DNA from: Humulus lupulus
Lineage: Eukaryota > Streptophyta > Magnoliopsida > Rosales > Cannabaceae
Direction: 5' to 3'
Length of the DNA: 64,000 nt
Assembly (NCBI RefSeq): GCF_963169125.1
Contig: NC_084793.1
Location: 135,944,297-136,008,296, forward strand
Part shown: in pieces, positions 9,577 to 22,464 of the stretch
Numbering within the stretch: the first letter of the stretch is position 1
How the letters are laid out: each line of letters begins with the position of its first letter
Made by a program: the position numbers and the translations under genes
The notes under the pieces: generated by a model
What the model was told of the DNA's origin: nothing
Databases searched by the model: none
Seen by the model: only the letters and a program-made list of their open reading frames with translations

Positions 9577-12533
9577 TGTAAAACGCCCTAATCTAGTACT
9601 TGTAAAACTTTCACATGCTTATAAACTTATAAAAGAAAGCCATTTATTATATGAAAAATCTCAGTGGGGCCTTGCTAAAATATGCAAGTTGGGCCCGATA
9701 GTTTAAAAAGAAAATAATAGTTTTCATGCAACATTTTAAAAATAATTAAAGTTCAAGTCCCACTGATAAGTTCTGAAAAGTTAAAAAAATAAACACAACA
9801 TTATTCTTCAGAAACTGGCGTTAAATTGATTGTTTTCTCGTCCATAGGATGCCCCCACACCATACAAACCCTGATGTTGGAACTCCCCACATCACCACGC
9901 GTGCCACGGAGAAATCATATTGTCTACTTGGAAGGGAAGGTAAAGGAGTGAGATAAAAGCCCAGTTAGGAAGTACAAATAACACACAAGTATACACACAA
10001 AAATATGTTCATATTCATACATCTTTACACATCCTAAACATCGTTATCATAACCATCATCATCATAAACATAATCATTATAATCATTATCATCATAAGTG
10101 TCATCATCGTATACATAATCATCATGAACATTATCATCATAACTTTGTGACCATGGCCCGCTAACTTGTCCATGTCACATCGTGAGCTAAAGAGGATCTC
10201 TGGTCCTTGAATAACCTCGGCGCGTCCGCCCTATTAGTTACATCTTTATATCCTTAGTTACTCGGGTTACGTCTTCATATCCTTAGCAACTCCTTTGTCG
10301 TGTTGCATTCATCATGCTAACAACCATTACGTATCATACATCATCCAAAAACATACATCGCAGTCATATCAACACAGAGGAAATTTCAAGATTTATCAAC
10401 ATCGTCACATCATCAAAAATATCATTTCATACTTCATATTGCAAAACGTATCATCATACATAGCATTCTAGTCATACAAACAATCTTATCGTTCATATCA
10501 TAAATAAACAAAATTCTATCTAACTTCCTTACCTCAGGTCCAAGCAAAGCAAAAACTAACAAACTTCACAACAAGCCTATAACCATAATCAAATAGTACT
10601 TTTTTACGCATCACATAATATTTTCTTGTGCCCAACTCATATACCCCATGTGTGCATGGGCCATGCCCACATGGTGAAAACTACTCATAATTCCCAAATA
10701 GGCATAATTACACATAAAGTCACCTAAAGAATAATGAAAATTATACCTATGTTACATGCATGGTTTTTAAATAAAAATCATATGGTTGAATATTATACAT
10801 ATTTTTCAACGTAAAAGTGCATTTGCATGCGACATGCATACGTGGGAACGTTGTTAAAAAATGACGTTAAAAACGATAATTCCTACGGGCTTATTTCTAT
10901 TGTTTTCAAAATAAGGATTTTGCAACATACTTTCTTACCATTATTTTTTTATTTTAAAATCACTAAGTTGATTAAACCTCTTTAAAACATTATTTTTATT
11001 TCATAAAAATAATTTATTTAGGCAATTAAAGATATAATAAATCCATTTATTATTTTTAAATTACTTAGAAATAATAAAGGCTTGAAATTATTTAAAATAC
11101 TTGTAATTATCATGTTTCCTTAGAAAATAACAATTTTATTTAAATTAATAAAATTACAAACCGATGTGAGAAAAATATAAATTTTAGGTGTGGGAAAAAT
11201 ATATTTTAATTATATTATTTTAAGACTAAATTTTAAGTAGAATAAATTCGTAAGTGATGGTCAAATAATTATTTTTAAATTATTAAACTAAACTTTCAGC
11301 CACCATTTAATTTATTTAAAAAATCACAAGTGAATTAATCTCAACACTTTTCTTAATTGAAATAAAGAAAAACCATGTCTATTAAAATGAACACTCATGG
11401 TTACAATTAAATATACCATTTTTAATATTTACATAGTTTAGGGTATTAATTTTATTTCAACATGCACACAAAATTTCTTTCATTTAAAAGACATCTTTTC
11501 TTTTTCACTCACAACTTTCAGCAACATATTAAACACTCAAAAATCATAAACTTGAAATTAAAACTTATATTTTCTTCATAAAATTATAAAAAAAAATACG
11601 TAGGTATTAATTTAAGTGAAAACACCATTTTAATGTTTATTAAAATTCCCTTTAATTTCTTTGAAACATCATAACTTTCGCAAAATCATTTATGCAAGCA
11701 TATTCATCAAGAATCCATCTTTTACATCATGCTTCACTAAAATTTACACTATAACCATACATGTTTAAATCTATACAAATAAATCACAAACCCTAGCATG
11801 TAACTATTACCATATTGTTATTTAATGAAAAATCTCTATCATCACATATACATTCATATCATAGGCATAATCCAAGATCAATCATACATATACATGGCAC
11901 AAGATCCCTAGGCCACAATTTACATGACATAAACATAATATAAAACAAAAACCTCCATTTACATCTACACGAACCCTAACATATTTCTGCCTCAAAACAA
12001 TGAACAAGTTCATATAAAACCAATAGAAACACAAAAAAAACCAACATGAAATCCTTTCATAGGCCTTGGTCGTACACTACATGTACATAAACATAAATAC
12101 CAAGATCATCATACTTAGCAAATCAAAACCAAATCCCTTCATGCATTAAACCACAAAACCCTTCATCCCATGATCAAAATAACATGCCACCAACAAATAA
12201 AAGGGAAAAACAAAACAACATATCATTACAAGTCATAAATCTTTATTCTCCCCAAGAAAACAAAATCAACACAATGGTTGAGGGAGGAATCCAATACCTT
12301 CCTTGAGAAAACACAAGAACCAACTACGGTCACCACCTCTCCCAACCCTAGGGATTCGAACACAACAAGAACATGGGGAGAGAAATCAAACATCAAGAAA
12401 TTAAGAACAGTTCCCAAAATCTATAATCAATTTAACCAAGAATATCCTTACCTATAGAGTGATTCGATCCTCTCTCCTTTCTTCTTCTTCTTGTTCTTGT
12501 TCTTCTTCTTCTTCTCTCTCTAGAAAATGTCCA
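9577..12533 (-). repeat. 5' LTR of chromovirus, inner part
   Basis: This is the inner (3') part of a long LTR. On the minus strand it ends GGGCGTTTTACA at 9577, next to the primer-binding site. It contains ATC-rich tracts (10020-10140), a CTT-rich tract (12478-12520) and no gene. It is interrupted at 12534 by a CACTA element and resumes at 19967. An inverted partial copy at 22690-25165 supports the assignment, sharing for example the segment around the GCATGCATACGTGGGA-like bases near 10840. Confidence 0.85.
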
Positions 12534-12549
12534 CACTACAAGAATAAAG

Positions 12550-12885
12550 GCTATTAGCGGCAGACCAAGTCCGCCTGTATTGTACAGTCTATTAGTCCGC
12601 CTGTATTGTACAGTAATATATAAAAAAATATTAAAAAATCTATTAGCGGCGGACTGTAAGACTATTAGCGGCGGAGCCTCCGCCGCTAATATTCCAAATT
12701 AAATGCTCGGGAATAGTTTGTAAAATTTATTAGCGGCGGATAATCACCTGTATTAGTAGCGGACTATTCGCCGCTAATAGTATTAGCGGTGGGTAATCAC
12801 CTTTTATTAGAGGCGGACTATCTGCCGCTAATACTATTGGCGGCGGGAAAAACTAATAGCGGAGGGTCCCGCCGCTAATGCTTAT
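12550..12885. repeat. Left subterminal repeats of CACTA 1
   Basis: About ten copies of a motif near TATTAGCGGCGGA occur in both orientations, several as facing pairs (GCGGCGGA...TCCGCCGC). Such repeats are the usual binding sites of the TnpA protein in CACTA elements. Confidence 0.9.
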
Positions 12886-15403
12886 GAAACGGTTACAAAT
12901 TGGCACCGCACCTTCCCTCTTCGCATCCGTTCTCCTTTCTTCTTCTCCGACTTCTCTGTATTCTCCGACTGCCATTCTCACCATTCTGATACTTTTGGAG
13001 GTTGGAGTGTGGCAAGCGTGCGGCAAGTGTAAGTAACCAATTATTAATACTATTATGAAACCAATTTTTATTGTAGTTATTTAATTTTGTTTTTTTTTCT
13101 TTAATTTTCTGTGTTATATGTAACCAATTGTTGATCAATATAGAGCCTTTAGTATTACAACAATTCTCATTTCTTTTTGGTCTAGAAGAAGACTTGCCCC
13201 GTCGAACCCTGTTGGAATTTTTTTGAAGTTTGAAACTATGACCAAGAAACAATTTTTTTACTAATTAATTTGCACTCAACTATACAGTCTCATATTCGGA
13301 TTATTCTTATTCTTCTTCTTCAAACCATTTTTTTTGGTGTTGGCTTATTAGAAACCTTTCCCTACGACATGGGCAATGTGATGAGAGTTTTGACCATTCT
13401 GGTCAAGATTCCAATATTCATTAATAAAATTAGAAACGTTACATCACTTCATAGTTCCGAGCAGCTTTCATGGTCTAGGCATAAGAGGACAAAGAAAGAA
13501 AAAAAAAAGTTGTCCTAATAGTTGAACTAGAGTTCATTTTTCTTGTGTTAACATTATTTTGTGACAAAATATATACAAAAGGCACAACACTTTGTGGACA
13601 GAGAGTGCTATTGTTGCCAAATTCTAACTTTTTAAAACTGATATCTTTCAATTTTCTTAGGTTAAAAACCCTCACGCAGTATGCATCCCATACCCAGCAC
13701 AGGGCCATATAAACCCTCTTCTTGATTTTCACATAAATATTATGTATGCCCTGCTATTTTCACTATTAGTGTAACTAGATATGCAATAAAGAATCGTGAA
13801 TTTATTTTCCAACTACTATGTTACTTTGATCTTTTCAAAATGCGTTTGTAGATATAGGATTATGTTGCATCATATTATACATTGGTTTTGTGCTTATACT
13901 TTGGTTTTGGAAGTGACTCTTTTGTGATTGGTCTTGGTGGCTATCATTTTCATATTACACTTGGTGGCTTTAGGAATTTCGGATTATTAGCTTGGTGGGT
14001 CAGAGGTATTTTTTTATGATTTATGTTGATATCCATATTTTGGACTACAGTCATTGATGTATTTTGATTTTAGATTTTATATTTGGTATTTTGTTACTGA
14101 ATTATTGTTACGTGTTAGTATTTTTTAATGATGAATCTGTCATTTTTGCATTATGAGTACAATTCTCTGTTTTGGCTTTGTGTTCCTGGTCTCTGTTTAT
14201 TTGGAAAAGTTTTTTTAATGCTGATAATGCTCTCTGTTTGTTTGAATTTATTAAAAATTTAGAAGGCTTCTTTACAAAAAAAATGTCACATATTTCTAAA
14301 ACATTTTATTTTTAAAATTTGGTATTTTTTTTACCACATTTTAAAATCGAAAAAAAATTATGTCACATTTTTTGTGGTTAATGTTTAAAGTCCATCATTA
14401 TTTAAAAAAAAAAAAAACTTTTTGCTTTTGAAATAAAAACTTTAGCAAAAAGACTAATATTTGAGAGGATTGACACAAAGATTTTAGATTTTGTCCCCTA
14501 CTACCTAAAAAAAAAAATCTTGCATTGAACATGTTTCACAAAAATAGAACAATAATTAATTTGTAAAAATAGAACAAAAAAATTAATTAGTAGTTAATTA
14601 GAAGTTAATTTATTTTCTCTGTCCCGGTATGCTTGCGATTGATGGTTGTTGACTACAACCATCAATTACAGGGATATCGGCACAGAAATTATAAGTTTAA
14701 AATATTATTAATAAAATAATGAATGATAAAGATTAATAAAATTTATCTAATTATTTAAAAAAAATTAGTCTAAAAGTCAAATAATAATTAATTTGTTAAA
14801 TTATTATTATTATTAAAATTAAAAAATTATAAGTAAATAATTATATAAATAATAATTTATTTTTTAATTAATTAAATAATAAAAGTTTGATATAATATTA
14901 TCTAATTAAATAATTTAATTTAATTTGTTTATTGAATAACATTATTTAATATTTAATAGTTATAAATTACATGAATATAGAAATTGATAATTATATTTAA
15001 TAAAAGTTTAAAAAATTAAGAATAAATAATTATATAAATAATAATTTATTTTTTAATTAATTTTTAATAATTTAATTAATTAAATAATAAAAGTTTGATA
15101 TAATATTATCTAATTAAATAATTTAATTTAATTTGTTTATTGAATAACATTGTTTAATATAAATTACATGAATATAGAAATTGATAATTATATTTAATAA
15201 AAGTTTAAAAAATTATGAATAAATAATAAATTAGTGTAGGAAAAAATATTAATTTGTTTATAAATAACATTATCTAATAAAACATCATAAAATAGCATAA
15301 GATATTATAATATTCCATAAGATTTCAAAAATGATAGCAAATCTCATTTGTTATCCATTCCTATTCACATTACTAAAACTCACACTCTTATATAACACTT
15401 TAG
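12886..15403. other. Non-coding left interior of CACTA 1
   Basis: I see no gene in this AT-rich stretch between the subterminal repeats and the transposase start. It may hold the promoter and 5' untranslated region. A long AT-rich direct duplication lies at its right end (about 14826-15226). Confidence 0.7.
14826..15226. repeat. Direct tandem duplication, about 190-200 bases per copy
   Basis: Two near-identical AT-rich copies follow one another. Both contain TTTGATATAATATTATCTAA and later TACATGAATATAGAAATTGA. The second copy has an extra TTTTTAATAATTTAATTAA-like insert and lacks some bases of the first. Boundaries are approximate. Confidence 0.8.
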
Positions 15404-17738
15404 ATGGCGATTGACAAGACTTGGACAACATTGAGAAATCGTGGTTGTCAAGAATATTGGAATGGTCTGCAAGCTTTTTTGAGGATGGCGTCAGAACATA
15501 AAGATTCTGATGGAAGAATTAGGTGCCCGTGTATGAGATGCAATAATAATAGACTTGAATCTTTGGATGTAGTTCGGGCACACGTATTCGATAGGGATTT
15601 TCATCAAGCTTATGATAAGTGGATTTTTCATGGTGAGGTAGAAGAAATTGTTGCTGATGAGGTGGTTGATGAGAATGAAGACAATGAGATGATTCACGTT
15701 GTGGAAGACTTCCTTTTACCGACAACTGAGGAAATAGAAAGGGATCCCGGTGGGAGTTAGTATTATGACGAGTTATTTGAGGAGATTGAAGCGGAGTTGT
15801 ATCCTGGATGTGATTGGATTTCATCCCTGAACTTTTTAGCAAAGTTATTGCATCTAAAAGTTAGAGGGAAGGTGCCTAACAACATATTTGATGAATTGTT
15901 GAAGTTGTTAAAGCTTGCATTTCCTAAGGAAAACAAAATTCCCGAATCGTACTACGAGGCGAAAAAGAGATTGAAAAAATTAGGGCTGGGATACGAGTCC
16001 ATTCATGTGTGTCAGTATGATTGCTGCTTATTTTACAATGAGCATGCATCTAAAGAGACATGTCTAGTATGCGGAAGTAGTAGATGGATTACTTCCGAAA
16101 TGACGAAATGAAAAAAAGTGCCACACAAGGTGATGCGTTACTTTCAGTTGACCCCTCGGTGGAAAAGATTATACAATTCAAGGATTACAGCGAAACACAT
16201 GATATGGCATCACGCCGGGAAATCAAAAGATGAAGGGGTGATGCGACACCCGGTGGACGGCTCTGCATGGAAAGACTTTGATGCATAGCATCCTGATTTT
16301 TCAAGGGATCCCAGAAATGTTCATCTGGGCTTAGCTGCTGATGGATTTAATCCATTTGGCAACATGAACCTTGCATATAGCATGTGGCCTATGGTGTTGG
16401 CAAACTATAATCTGCCACCTTGGTTGTGTATGAAAGACAATTATTTCATGTTGACCCTCCTTATTCCTGGGCCAAAATCACCTGGTAAGGCACATGGATG
16501 TATTTTTTAGACCATTAGTGGATGAGTTGAAGGATCTGTGGGTTAACGGAGTTGATACAAGAGATAGTACGACCAACAGGATGTTCAAGATGGGGGCAGC
16601 CATTTTGCGGACAGTGAATGATTTTCCAGCTCGCAGTAGTTTGTCTGGATGGACTGGTCAGGGATACAAAGCTTGTCCTACGTGTAATGAGGACACAACT
16701 TCCATCCGAGTGATCGGTAAGACATCTTATGTTGGTCACAGAAGATTCTTGCCAAGTCCTCATCGAATGAGAAGAGACACCGAGTTCGATGGAGAAGTTG
16801 AGAGAAGACGTCCTCCAAGACGGTTTACTTGTGAGGATATACTAGAACAAGTTAATGCTCTTGCAGCGCAAGTTCCAGGTAAACATGTCCAGTATGGGGG
16901 TGTGAAACGTAAAAGAAGAGTAGATGAAGGTAATTGGAGGAAAAAAAGTATTTTTTACGAGCTTGAGTATTGGTGTATAAACAAATTAAAACATAATATA
17001 GATGTCATGCATGTTGAGAAGAATGTGTGTGATAGTCTCCTTGGCACCATCTTAGACAATGATAAATCTAAGGACACCACTAATGCCACGCATAATTTGA
17101 AAAAGATGGGTGTGAGAGAATCATTGTGGATTTATGAAGATGAGAATGTGAAGCTGATGAAGTCACACGCTCCTTATGTGTTAACTCCGGCGCAGAGGCA
17201 ACAATTTTGTCAGTTTATAAAAGGAGTTAGATTTCCAGATGGCTTTTGTTCAAATTTGAAGAAGAAAGTGTCCGAGAATAATACAAATATTCTTGGGTTG
17301 AAGTCACACGATTGCCATGTGATAATGCAACAATTACTTTCTCTCGGTGTTCGCAAGTTTCTTCCAAAATCTATATCGACCACTATTACAGAATTGTGCA
17401 ATTTCTTCAAGCAAATATGTTCGAGGACTTTAAATGTTAAACATATGGAGGAAGCACAAAATGATCTTATTAAGATATTGTGCAAGATGGAGTTGATTTT
17501 TCCTCCAGCTTTTTTTTCCAGAAGAAGCTATATTGGGTGGCCCGGTATTTATGAGGTGGATGTATCCTTTTGAAAGGTACATGAAAAAATTAAAGAATTA
17601 TGTGGGAAATAAAGCTCGCCCTGAAGGTTCGATCGTCGAAGGCTATGTTGCAGATGAGGCTTTGACCTTTTGTTGAATGTATTTCAAAGACATTGAAACA
17701 AGATTTAACCGTCTTGATCGAAATGAAGATGCAACTTA
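15404..17738 (+). pseudogene. CACTA tnp2-type transposase (TnpD-like), broken
   Basis: From the ATG at 15404 the order matches plant CACTA transposases. First comes a transposase-associated domain with RCPCMRCNN, then a segment with YPGCDWISSLNFLAKLLHLK and a C-X2-C pair. The tnp2 core follows, with LAADGFNPFG, YNLPPWLCMKDNYFM and LLIPGPKSPGK, then MDVFFRPLVDELKDLW at 16494. Next is NIDVMHVEKNVCDSLLGT, and last a DUF4218-like part (HDCHVIMQQLL, then ARPEGSIVEGYVADEALTF). Damage includes stops at 15758-15760, 16109-16111 (TGA) and near 16287 (TAG), a frameshift near 16490, a frameshift in a T run near 17515, and a stop near 17675. The usual DUF4216 end is not visible. It would cut and join the element ends, but cannot do so as sequenced. 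Confidence 0.9.
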
Positions 17739-17756
17739 AATTTTAAAGCCCCGCCG

Positions 17757-19282
17757 ATGAGAAGAAAAGGTCGTGGCCTTGTTAGTAATAATGTTCTTGA
17801 AGAACGAAGGAAAAAAGCTGGGAAACCATTGGATCTAGAGCTTGATCCTGTGACCAACAAAGTGGTTGGGCAGGAGGATCAAGCTTTTATTCGCATGTTG
17901 GGCACTCTAGTTACCATTTTGTGTCCAGGACATTATTTGGATTTTACTGATGTACCTCAACAGTTTAAGGATCAAGTGCTTGATCGTATGAGGGTAAAAA
18001 AATTACAAATCTTGTACTTTTCATTATTTATTTCCATTATTTACAAAGTCATCTAATTTTTGTTTCTTAATGCAGTATTACTATAATATAGACGGTCATC
18101 CACAACGTGAGTCAGTTCTGGCAACTGTCAACAAGGAGATGGGCGAAAGATATCGCGAGAGAAAGAACAATAGACATAAACACTTCAAAAGTCATTATGC
18201 TGGACTAGAAGATTTGGAGAATGTCCTCTCTAAGCCACCTGACCATTCCACTAAGGAGGCTTGGCAGAATATTTGTGAATTGTTTTTGAGCAAATTATTT
18301 TTGGCTCGTTCCGCTAAAAATCAAGCATACAGAAAACAAATGAAGTATGTAACAACACAAGGCACAAAGTCGTTGGCAGCTAAGCGTCACCAATATGTAA
18401 GTGAAGATGTTAATTTAATTTTATAAAATAACACATTCTGAAACATTTTGTTTACATTTGTATAGGAGAACCCAGATGCGCATGTTGTTGATACTTGGAG
18501 GGATGCTCATATGAAAAAATCGACAAAATCTTTTGTCAATGAGGCAGCTCAACAAGATTATGTAAGTGAATAGTATTGTTTTCTTGTTTATAATATTTCT
18601 AATGTTTCTAATTTTTGTTTATAATGTTATCTTTATACAAGAAAAAATGGCGGCAGAGGTTCAGAGGTCACAGCTTGAGAGGCAGAGTCAACAGCAGAGT
18701 GAGGCATCTCTTAATGTATCTGGCGTTGATTCGTCCCCGGTCGATCAATACGAGATACTAAGTAAAGTACTCGGGGAGAGATCTGACTACCAAAGAGGAG
18801 TGGGTTATAGGGCGAAAGGGAAGGCAAGAAAGACAACCTCTAGCTCTACAGATCAAAGTCCGTCCCAAGCAAATACTGTTGATACGCCTAATGAAGATAT
18901 GACTACTAGGGCTCTGATGATGAAGGCAATTCATGAGACACTTCAGAAGGTGGTACCTGAGCAACCCAGTAATCTGTATGACCCACGGTTTGACAGTTTT
19001 TTGCAGAGGTATTTGCCACCACAATCTGAAGGTGGTTCGTTTTCTCAGAGTAACACTGCCAATCCTGACCTTCATACACCGCCACAGCAGCAATACCAGC
19101 CTCATCCACTGTATCTGCCACATGTGTCGTTGCAACAACCTCCTCAGTATCAAAACCAATACATTTTTGGACGCTCTTCCCAGTCTCCTCCACTATATTT
19201 TAGCTTTACCGATTTTCAAGGAGGATCGATGCAGCCTCCGCTACCTAATGTTAGGTATGGGGAGGTTGGAGGTTTGTCGTAG
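17757..19282 (+). pseudogene. CACTA TnpA-like protein (plant transposase Ptta/En/Spm type), with introns
   Basis: Coding starts at or upstream of 17757 and continues to a TAG at 19280-19282. Introns with good GT...AG ends are 17994-18075 and 18397-18465, both in phase 0. A third starts at GTAAGT (18562) and should end near 18641. Exons 1-3 encode the conserved part (LTRGxx is absent, but PQQFKDQVLDRMR, YYYNIDGHPQ, KSHYAGLEDLENV and DAHVVDTWRDAHMKK-like motifs are present). The last exon is Q/S/P-rich. The only AG near the expected third acceptor leaves the reading two bases out of phase, so a splice-site change or an indel in the A6 run at 18642-18647 is likely. The protein would bind the subterminal repeats. 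Confidence 0.75.
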
Positions 19283-19714
19283 CAACCATATGTGAGATAT
19301 GGTGAGTTTGGGGGCGAGTCGCAGCCACAGCCTCGAGATCAGTTTGGGGGCCTCACGCTCGGACGATCATCACAGCCACCTTATATTCCTTCACCGCCAC
19401 AGCCACAGCCGTCGCCCTCATAGCCACACCAAAATGTTGAAGATGAGGAAAATTTCAATATTAATCTTAATGATTTTATTTATTTATTAGTTTATGTATT
19501 TGGACTGGATTAATAGTGTATTTATTTTTAATGACAATAGCGATATTAGCTAGGTTGATAAATATTAAAACTATTCACATTAATTTTAATGTTACTTATG
19601 TTTAAATTAGTTAAATGCTTATTTTGTTAAATTTTATTATGAATTATTTTTAAAAATAATTAAATTTAATAAATATTAATTTATTTCAAATAAATTTTAA
19701 AATATATTATAAAA

Positions 19715-19945
19715 ACAATATTAGCGGCGGACCCCGCGGCTAATAATAATGCATCTGACAAATGTATTAGCAGCAGGCTCCACCGCTAATATCCGCTGCT
19801 AATAATATTATATCAGCAGCACGTGTGTCAGTCCGCCACTAATAAGCATTAATAGCGAAAAATAATTAGCGGCGGGTCCCCACCGCTAATACGTATTAGC
19901 GGCAGATGTCACCCTTATTAGCAGCGGAGGCCCCCGCCACTAATG
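19715..19945. repeat. Right subterminal repeats of CACTA 1
   Basis: Several copies of the same ATTAGCGGCGGA-type motif as at the left end, in both orientations, with some decayed to ATTAGCAGCAGG. Confidence 0.85.
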
Positions 19946-19966
19946 TGGTCAATTCTTGTAGTGCCA

Positions 19967-20590
19967 CTCTGTCTCTCTCCTTCTCACTAGGCTGATGGCT
20001 CCAAAATAGCCTCATCTTTTCTCTCTTCCCTTTTTATTCCTTAGCCAAAAATAACCTAATGAACATAATGGGTAAGTTTCCTCTTCTTGCTATTTTTCTT
20101 TTATTTAATTGTATCTTAATTGGTAGGAAATAAAGATAACAACATCTTTTCCTATTTTTATCAAAAATTACCCAAATAAAAAAATGGTAAATTAATCTCT
20201 CATTTCCCACCATGCTACACGCCACTCTCCTTTCCTATTCTTATTTTTATTGTTTTTTAATTAAATAATTGAAATAAACTAATTAAAGGAAATAATAAAG
20301 TGTGTAGAAAATTCTACACAAATGCACCATACAACCATGAACATGCACACACTCAATAACTAGTGTGTATCACTGCCTACCATGCACCTTGGTGCATTCA
20401 GTCCAGACTCAATTATTCACATATTAAAATAAATAAATAAATAAACAATTAATAATTAAATTCACAAAAATTCTACCAAACAATTCTAACAATTAATTTA
20501 AACATATAATAAAATAATTCACAACACTTAACAATTAAATAAAATAAAACACAAAATTCGAATAAATAAATAAATAATTGGTGTGCTACA
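19967..20590 (-). repeat. 5' LTR of chromovirus, outer part
   Basis: This continues the LTR interrupted by CACTA 1. On the minus strand the LTR begins TGTAGCACACCAATT at 20590. With the inner part, the LTR is about 3.58 kb without the transposon. The five bases outside are TTCCC (20591-20595). The partner duplication is beyond the window. The inverted copy beginning at 22690 (TGTTGCGCACCAATT) shares its first several hundred bases with it. Confidence 0.85.
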
Positions 20591-21544
20591 TTCCCCTATG
20601 GACTAGCCCATACCTACGTCATGGGAGCTCAGTAGTATAATTGAGTGGGAGTGTTAATCATAGATAAAAACGTCTATAGCTTCCGATGAAGAAGTAAAAT
20701 GATGGTTTCCTTTTAGTTTGGTTGGAGGTGCTAAATGGTAGAGACTCATTTAAGTAATTAATATTAGTTTACTTAAATATCATTTACAAATAGCTAAGTG
20801 TTTTAAGGATAAAATACAATGAGGGATAAAACAGTATTTTAGTCCCATCTCATTGTAGACCGTCTGTAGAGGATTGAGTGATAATTATGGTTGTAATTAT
20901 GTATAACTAAAAACGTATCTATATTGCTTGTAGAGCGTTCTATGAATTCAAGAGTGCAATTCTGAGTCTTTTGTGGAGTCACGAGGAATTAATAAGATAG
21001 TAAATTTATGATAACTTATTGGAGCTTGATTTCATTGGCCCATGATCCCCATTGTACCTTAAATAAAATCATCTAGATAGTCTCAAATAATTGATTTAAT
21101 TATCAATTAGAATTATCAAAGTTGACCAGGTCAATTTTGGATAGTTTAATAGAGTTATGCAACTCAGAGAAGAAAAGAAATATTAGGGCATATTTATTAA
21201 TTAAGAAAAATTGATGTCTAAATTAATAAATAAGTTTAAATCAAGGTTCAAATTATAAATAATTAATTTGATAAAGGATTTAAATAATTAATTAATTAAT
21301 TAATCAATAGAATATAATACAGGCCTTGACTTTAAGTTCAACGAGCTTATAAGTAAATGAGAAATTTCACGGGCCTATAGCCCATGAGAATTTTGACCTA
21401 AGGGTTGTATTTTACTATTATTTTATTGGTTTTTTAATTAAATAATTCACCTAATTGTGCCTTTAAAAGGAATGCTAAGTGAGAGTTGAAAACAGATGAT
21501 CACATGAAAATAAATAAGATCATGTATAAGTATACCCAACAGTT
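20591..21544 (+). repeat. Fragment resembling a copia LTR
   Basis: The stretch shares phrases with the copia LTR at 26172-28172. Examples are GTGCAATTCTGAGTCTTTTGTGG versus GTGCAATTCCATATTTATAGTGG (shown here only as a resemblance), then a GGAATTAATAA / TAGAATTAATAA part, then TTGGAGCTT followed by a GGCCCATGATCCCC / GGTCCATTGTCCCC part. No LTR ends, primer-binding site or coding part are visible, so it is probably a truncated LTR of a related family. Orientation is inferred from that match. Confidence 0.5.
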
Positions 21545-21639
21545 TAGTCATTTACCACTAATACAAATTATTCCAATTATCTCCTAATTATTCAACTAAT
21601 GTCCATAAAGCATAAAATTCCATCAATAAATTTCATTTG

Positions 21640-21880
21640 ACCAACATCCTCGAGCTGTGAAAATTCTCAAAATACCCCTAGTCTCGACCCGAGCTGGGTA
21701 TTTATCCCTAGTTTGACTTTTTTGCTAAAACAGCTCGAAAGGATCCACTCATGCAAAAATCATATATACCCACATAATAATGTGTTCTCAATGCACATAA
21801 GACATAATAATTACAATTATACCATCAACGGGTCAAAATTATGAAAATGCCCATTTTTAACACGATCGTGGTCGTATGGA
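21640..21880 (-). repeat. Fragment resembling a chromovirus LTR
   Basis: It contains ACCCACATAATAATGTG, then an ACAATTATA part, then GGTCAAAATTATGAAAATGCC. These closely resemble 32680-32780 in the solo LTR at 30719-32938 and 54120-54220 in the second chromovirus LTR. No ends are seen. The flanking DNA to 22460 is unassigned and I see no gene in it. Confidence 0.5.
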
Positions 21881-22464
21881 TGTAGTTTCAAAAGCTCCCG
21901 ATGAGCCATTTAAATAGGAGTTTAAGATCAGAAGTCCTCGAGGACTACTTAAGGCCTAGTTTAATGAGGTTTATCAGTGTCATTCGGGACTAACCTAAAA
22001 TTTATGTTCCCACAGTAATAGACCCCCATTTAAGGGCACTAGTCTTATCCAAACACCTATAACTAGGCCTGGAGAACACATCGTAAGGCAATCCAACTTG
22101 TGCATGCAAAATTGCTGCCACATTGCCAACCTTAAGTGAACATGAACCTATGCAAGATCTTCACTAATACAAGAGACTCGTGGACTAGGCATAATTAATA
22201 AGTTGAACCACGTAAAGTTTGATTGTTGTTTACCTTTCTTTAGTTCTCATATATTATTCTGTCATTGGCAAAATCTTAAGTCTACAAACACAAGGGATTT
22301 TTACAATGCTCACCATTTTTTAATGGCTAATCATTGGGACCTAGTCAATAAAAAGGTACTCCACTATCAAGAATATTCAGTTTGTATATTATCAACAACA
22401 TTTTACACTCAAAATTACACTTGTAATTATTTATTGATTATGTTTTCTATTTTCCTGAATTTGT

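Larger units (their letters stand above)
12534..19963 (+). mobile_element. CACTA (En/Spm-like) DNA transposon 1, complete ends
   Basis: The left end reads CACTACAAGAAT and the right end is its inverse, ATTCTTGTAGTG. They are flanked by a direct three-base duplication CCA (12531-12533 and 19964-19966). Both ends carry clusters of ATTAGCGGCGGA-type subterminal repeats. Inside are a tnp2-type transposase gene and a tnpA-like gene, both on the plus strand and both damaged. The element is 7430 bases long and sits in the chromovirus LTR. Because of the broken transposase it could now move only with proteins supplied from elsewhere. Confidence 0.95.

Noticed and set aside
10020..10140. ATC-rich repeats as a CRISPR-like or satellite array
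   Set aside because: Irregular CATCAT/CATAATCAT runs without constant unit or spacers. It is simple-sequence DNA in an LTR.
12893..13732. Small ORFs left of the CACTA 1 transposase
   Set aside because: Low-complexity K/N/R-rich readings of AT-rich DNA with no domain and no splice context.
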